A stretch of 64,000 nucleotides of DNA from Cryptomeria japonica. Taxonomy: Eukaryota > Streptophyta > Pinopsida > Cupressales > Cupressaceae. The notes beneath the pieces are model-generated. The model searched no databases. It had not been told where the DNA came from and worked only from the letters and a program-made list of their open reading frames with translations. Shown here piece after piece: positions 60,222 to 64,000 of the stretch (positions within the stretch are counted from its first letter, which is position 1; each line of letters starts with the position of its first letter). The position numbers were made by a program, and so were the translations under genes. The DNA lies in contig NC_081405.1 in assembly GCF_030272615.1 (NCBI RefSeq), positions 610,825,065 to 610,889,064 on the forward strand, in the 5' to 3' direction.

Positions 60222-61000
60222 GTAGACACTCAAAATTGTCATGTCTAATTAAATAAATATTTTATTTATTTAATTATCTAAGCCTAATTCTTCTATTAAT
60301 TAAATAAATTTTTATTTATTTAATTAATTCATTTATCCTCTTCTAGCCTTATTTCTCATTTAAATAAATACATTTATTTATTTAAATTATCCCTTTCCTA
60401 AATTAAATAAATATTTTAATTTATTTAATTGTCCTACTTCTTCTATTAATTAAATAAATTTTTATTTATTTAATTAATTCATTATCTTTTTCTACACATG
60501 ACACATGTCATTCATCTCTTAATTCCTACACTACCTACCTCTTTCATTATTTTACTATTTCTTTTACCTACCCTCTAATCCTAGCCGACCTCTCTTTTTA
60601 CACCTCTCAATCTTAACCCTCCATTTCCTATTGTGTCTTCTATTTAAGGAGATGCTTTCTTCATTGTCAAACCCTAATGACTAATCTTGGAGTACTTGGC
60701 TACACTACGATCTTACTTGCAACCACTTTCCGTTCTTTGTTGAGCTCTTGTGCATACAAAAATCTGAGAGCAAATATATAAAGCAAGATCAATGGAGATA
60801 GGAAGAATGGAGATCAAAACCCTATTGGACATGTGATGGTATAATCTTTGTGATTTTGAGTTATTTGCATTGTCTTAGGTAATCTCCATATGTTATGGTG
60901 GATCTTTGTTCATTGTTAGGCTAGGGTTTAGTGGTTGAATTCATTTAGCCTTTCAATATTGTTGTTATTGTTATCCATTTTCACCATATACAATACCCAC
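60222..61000. repeat. Probable LTR or other terminal repeat (boundaries uncertain)
   Basis: Begins TGTAGACACTCAAAATTG and contains the AT-palindrome cluster at 60246-60478 and a TATTTAAGG TATA-like site near 60642 on the plus strand, with an ORF starting about 140 bases away on the minus strand. The end could not be placed and no partner is in the window, so this is an inference. Confidence 0.35.
60246..60478. repeat. Cluster of five AT-rich perfect palindromes
   Basis: Perfect stems: 60246-60259/60263-60276 (14 bp), 60295-60309/60314-60328 (15 bp), 60358-60370/60375-60387 (13 bp), 60401-60412/60419-60430 (12 bp), 60445-60459/60464-60478 (15 bp). All are variants of AATTAAATAAAT and its complement. 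The second and fifth are identical and 150 bp apart. Confidence 0.95.
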
Positions 61001-61509
61001 AAAGTGTGCAGAAAATTAATATTCTTGATTAGGACTCTGCCCTTTTGACATGTCATCATCACCTTTCTAAAAATTTGAATATTACTCATTAAAACTTTCA
61101 TGATTAATCATGTGATCCATCTTTCCCTATAAATTTGTCCTTTCTGATGAGCTCTTTAATATTAAAATCAATATTAACTTCCCCATTCCATATACTTTAA
61201 GCTTCAGAAATTACACCAAGGTTTTGTAAATGATGTTCAATTTACATTCAATATGCAAGTTATATTCTATTTAAAATAATCTTGTTATATATATATTACT
61301 GAATTAATATATGAATCTAACTATGTTCTTGTTTGTGGTAGGTGAGAGGAGCATTTGTTAGTTTCTATGTCCTATCTCATGAATGCCATTCAATATAAGT
61401 ATATAACAAATGGGGTACAATCAAGCAATGCCTTGATCATGCCTCTTTGTTAATACCAAGGAAATGCATGTTCATTGTTAATATCAATCGGTGTGTAAAT
61501 ACTTTAACA

Positions 61510-61649
61510 ACCGATGACTATCGGTGTTTGCACAAGACTAATAGCTGATAGTTATCGGCATGTGGTTAGCCTTAACAACTGATAACTATTGGTAACCTTT
61601 ATCATGCCACCCGATATATTGAAGCATATACAACCCGATATTAATCGGT
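61510..61649. repeat. Four tandem 16-bp palindromes (CCGAT....ATCGG type)
   Basis: ACCGATGACTATCGGT at 61510-61525, GCTGATAGTTATCGGC at 61544-61559, ACTGATAACTATTGGT at 61578-61593 and CCCGATATTAATCGGT at 61634-61649. Start-to-start spacing is 34, 34 and 56 bp. Confidence 0.9.
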
Positions 61650-61859
61650 GTTTTGATTAATCATTTATTTATTATCAATTATGTTAAATGATACAAATCG
61701 GAATGCAAGATTTAGTAATCGATAAACATAAACAAAATATATAATATGATTATCAATGTTAAGGGTTTGATCAAACTGAATAGGTTATTAGTATGGAAAT
61801 GTAGAATGGCTATCAAAGAGGAATTAATTGCTTGAAGTTTTTATCATTGTTATTGATAT

Positions 61860-61910
61860 GATAAATGATTGAATGAGAGACTTCATTTATCTCTCATTCA
61901 ATCATTTATC
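61860..61910. repeat. Perfect 21-bp inverted repeat
   Basis: Arms at 61860-61880 and 61890-61910 are exact reverse complements (core GATTGAATGAGAGA), with a 9-base loop CTTCATTTA. Confidence 0.97.
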
Positions 61911-62051
61911 TTACCGAAGCTATCATGCATTAACACTCGCTCTTAGCTAGGTAAGATGAATGTAAACAATATATTCAAGCATCACAATTCAAATGATAGT
62001 TAGCATTTTAGACATTCTAGAAAATCATACCATCTAATCACATGATATGAA

Positions 62052-62153
62052 GTATCACCTAAACACGTGATACCGAAGTCCATCACGTCAATCTTGTGAT
62101 TGACAGGATATCACTTAAGCATGTGATATCAGTATTGCCTACACATGCAATAC
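62052..62153. repeat. Four short hairpins, three with 8-base loops
   Basis: GTATCAC-CTAAACAC-GTGATAC (62052-62073), ATCAC...GTGAT with 9-base loop (62082-62100), GATATCAC-TTAAGCAT-GTGATATC (62107-62130), GTATTGC-CTACACAT-GCAATAC (62132-62153). Confidence 0.93.
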
Positions 62154-62297
62154 TTAAGGATAATCATATGAGGAGGATTAACTTCTCATCTTATCCAAGT
62201 TGTGATATGTGCACTAACACTTTATACAAATGTTTTATCACAACACAATCATGGCACATCCATGACACACCAAAGATCCAACATGATAACTAGTTTG

Positions 62298-62327
62298 GAC
62301 ATTATAAGATCGTCACCTTATAATGTC
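62298..62327. repeat. 11-bp hairpin with 8-base loop
   Basis: GACATTATAAG-ATCGTCAC-CTTATAATGTC, a perfect stem. The loop with its closing bases (GATCGTCACC) recurs at 62355-62364 inside a weaker GAG/CTC stem. TCATGG-CACAT-CCATGA at about 62248-62264 is a further hairpin nearby. Confidence 0.93.
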
Positions 62328-62470
62328 TCCATACAAGTGTTCATTATCTTGAGAGATCGTCACCTCTTATTTATGAACCCAGGGGATAAAATCCAAAAAT
62401 GTCCTATCATGACAAAGAGGTTTACACATTAAACATCTTATAGATATACAGATATAGATTAGAAAGAAAA

Positions 62471-64000
62471 TTACCTTTCTATCATACCTAAACCTTTTAT
62501 GAAGTGATCAACCTTCACTCTAGAAAGAGGTTTGGTCAGAATATTTGTAGTTTGATCTCCTGTATAAACATATTCTAGTTGGATTGCATTCCTGTCCACC
62601 ATATCTCGCACATAGTGGTATGGAATCTCAATATTCTTGGATCTATCATGAAACACTGGATTTACTGAAAGTTTTATTTAGCTCTGGTTGTCACAGTGTA
62701 TAACAATGGGTTTTATAGGTTCTCCAAACAACCCCTAAAGCAACTTCCTAAGCCATACTTCCTCTCGGGCAGCCATAGAAGCTGCAATGTATTCTGCCTT
62801 GGTGGAGCTTTGAGCTACAAAAGACTGCTTCCTGTTGATCGAAGATATCATAGTTGAACCTAGACTGAAGCAACACCCTAAAGTGCTTTTCCTGTCTATC
62901 ACACTTCTAGCCCAATCTGAATCTATAGATCCATGTAGGTCTATATCAACTTTCTCATATTTGAGACCAAGGTTTAGGGTACCTTGTAGGTATCTCATAA
63001 TGTGTTTTACTGCAACCAGGTGTATCTCCTTCAGTTCACACATAAACTGACTTAGAGAATTAACTGCATAACAAATATCTGGTCTTGTATTTACTAGGTA
63101 CATCAGGGACCCAATCATCTATCTGTATTGAGTAGGATCAATGGGTGGTGACTTTGCTGCTACTTCTTTAAGTTTATGTAAATTGGTTTCCATAGGAGAG
63201 GTCATGGGTCTACAGTTTAGCATTCTGAATCTCTTCAAAATATCCAAGGTGTACTTTCCTTGGTTTGGTATAATGTTGTCAGAATTCTACCATACTTCCA
63301 ATCCTAGGAAGTAATGAAGGAGTCCCAAGTCCTTCATATCAAACTCTTTAGATAGATATTCCTTGCATTGATCTATAAGGTGATCATTTCTTGTGATTAA
63401 TAAGTCATCAACATATAAAATCAATATTAGCATATCACCTTTATTTCTTTTGTAGTAGAGATTAGAATCTGCATCATTTTTGGAGAAGTCTAGTCCTGAG
63501 AGATAGGTGTCAATTCTTTCATACCAGGCCCTGGGAGCCTATTTGAGCCCATAGAGAGCTTTCTTGAGTCTACACACATGAGACTCTACATCATGAATTT
63601 CAAAACCTTTAGGTTTCTCTAGGTAGACTTCTTCTGAGATCTCACCATTTCAAAAAGTTGTCTTAACATCCATTTGGTGTTCCTTCCACCCCTTTGCTGC
63701 TACATGGCTAATACAACTCTTACTGATGTATACCTGGCAATAGGTGCAAAAGTTTCTTCATAATCTATTCCTTCTCTTTGTGAGAACCCTCTAGCTACAA
63801 ATCTAACCTTGTGTTTTTCAATACTGCTATCTACAGCATGTTTGATCTTGAAAAGCCATTTAGATGAAACCATAGATTTCTTAGTTGGCCCAGGAACAAT
63901 CTCCCAAACATCATTTTTCATAATGGACCGATACTCTTCAAACATGGCATCCTTCCATGATGTTCAAGTGCATCTGATACATTATTTGGTTTGGCTTTAG
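62471..64000 (-). pseudogene. Ty1/copia RT and RNase H, different lineage, continues past window
   Basis: From 63945 leftward: MFEEYRSIMKNDVWEIVPGP, SSKWLFKIKHAVDSSIEKHK, RFVARGFSQREGIDYEETF, and an intact catalytic motif LYVDDLLIT near 63410. SMIGSLMYLVNTRPDICYAV follows (63118), then RNase H (SDWARSVIDRKSTLGCCF, AQSSTKAEYIAAS, NPVFHDRSKNIEIPYHYV) and the ILTKPLSRVK tail ending at TAA 62471. The variant motifs (GFSQREGIDY, YVDDLL, HDRSKNIEI) separate it from the Tork-like elements elsewhere in this window. Stops such as the one after RKLL and the one in DNQS-stop-IK break it. Confidence 0.88.

Larger units (their letters stand above)
61001..62470. other. Noncoding, palindrome-rich; 3' flank of the minus-strand copia
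   Basis: No protein signal. In minus orientation this is downstream of the copia RNase H stop at 62471, so part is likely its 3' untranslated region or LTR. Contains the hairpin sets listed separately. Confidence 0.5.

Noticed and set aside
61510-62327. CRISPR-like array
   Set aside because: The repeats are themselves palindromic and diverge from each other, spacers are not of uniform length, no cas gene is present and the DNA is clearly plant.

Overview
The window looks like intergenic DNA from a large, repeat-rich land-plant genome. I see no ordinary host gene, no tRNA or rRNA gene and no organelle insert. Almost every recognisable protein comes from a transposable element: Ty1/copia gag-pol, one Ty3/gypsy protease remnant, one LINE tail, and a Helitron that encodes an RPA70-like protein. 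The LTRs use plant initiator-tRNA-Met primer sites (TGGTATCAGAGC). A conifer or other gymnosperm is my best guess from the density of old nested retroelements, but the sequence does not prove it.

Layout. 1-1724 is the 5' end of a minus-strand copia element that runs out of the window. 2861-8739 is a badly decayed plus-strand copia with a solo LTR in its integrase. 9195-11238 and 18637-19210 are two halves of an older minus-strand copia (UBN2-type gag), split by a complete minus-strand copia element at 11239-18636. That younger element has two LTRs of 1504 bp and is flanked by an exact-length 102-bp direct repeat instead of the usual 5-bp target duplication. 20150-22596 holds gypsy debris. 22597-30300 is a complete LTR element with no pol: it carries a coiled-coil/zinc-knuckle ORF and a second ORF of about 1100 codons with a Lys/Glu-rich coil. 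31950-33115 is a LINE tail. 35360-37770 is an array of tandem and inverted repeats.

From about 39.4 to 52.2 kb lies an autonomous-type Helitron on the plus strand. It has a three-exon RPA1-like gene, a microsatellite-rich spacer with three copies of a structured repeat, a Rep (HUH) plus PIF1-type helicase gene, and a likely 3' hairpin/CTAG end. 53.1-58.4 kb is a minus-strand copia interrupted by a plus-strand copia. That one is itself broken by a minus-strand ORF (58.55-60.08 kb) resembling the second ORF of the pol-less element. 60.2-62.4 kb is unusually rich in short perfect palindromes, followed by the 3' half of another minus-strand copia to the window end.

The coding remnants are all pseudogenes. 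Most in-frame stops sit where the family expects Gln or Arg (CAG to TAG, CAA to TAA, CGA to TGA), which fits cytosine-methylation decay of silenced elements. The most unusual items are the 102-bp target duplication, the pol-less two-ORF LTR element, the structured repeats inside the Helitron, and the hairpin clusters at 60-62 kb.
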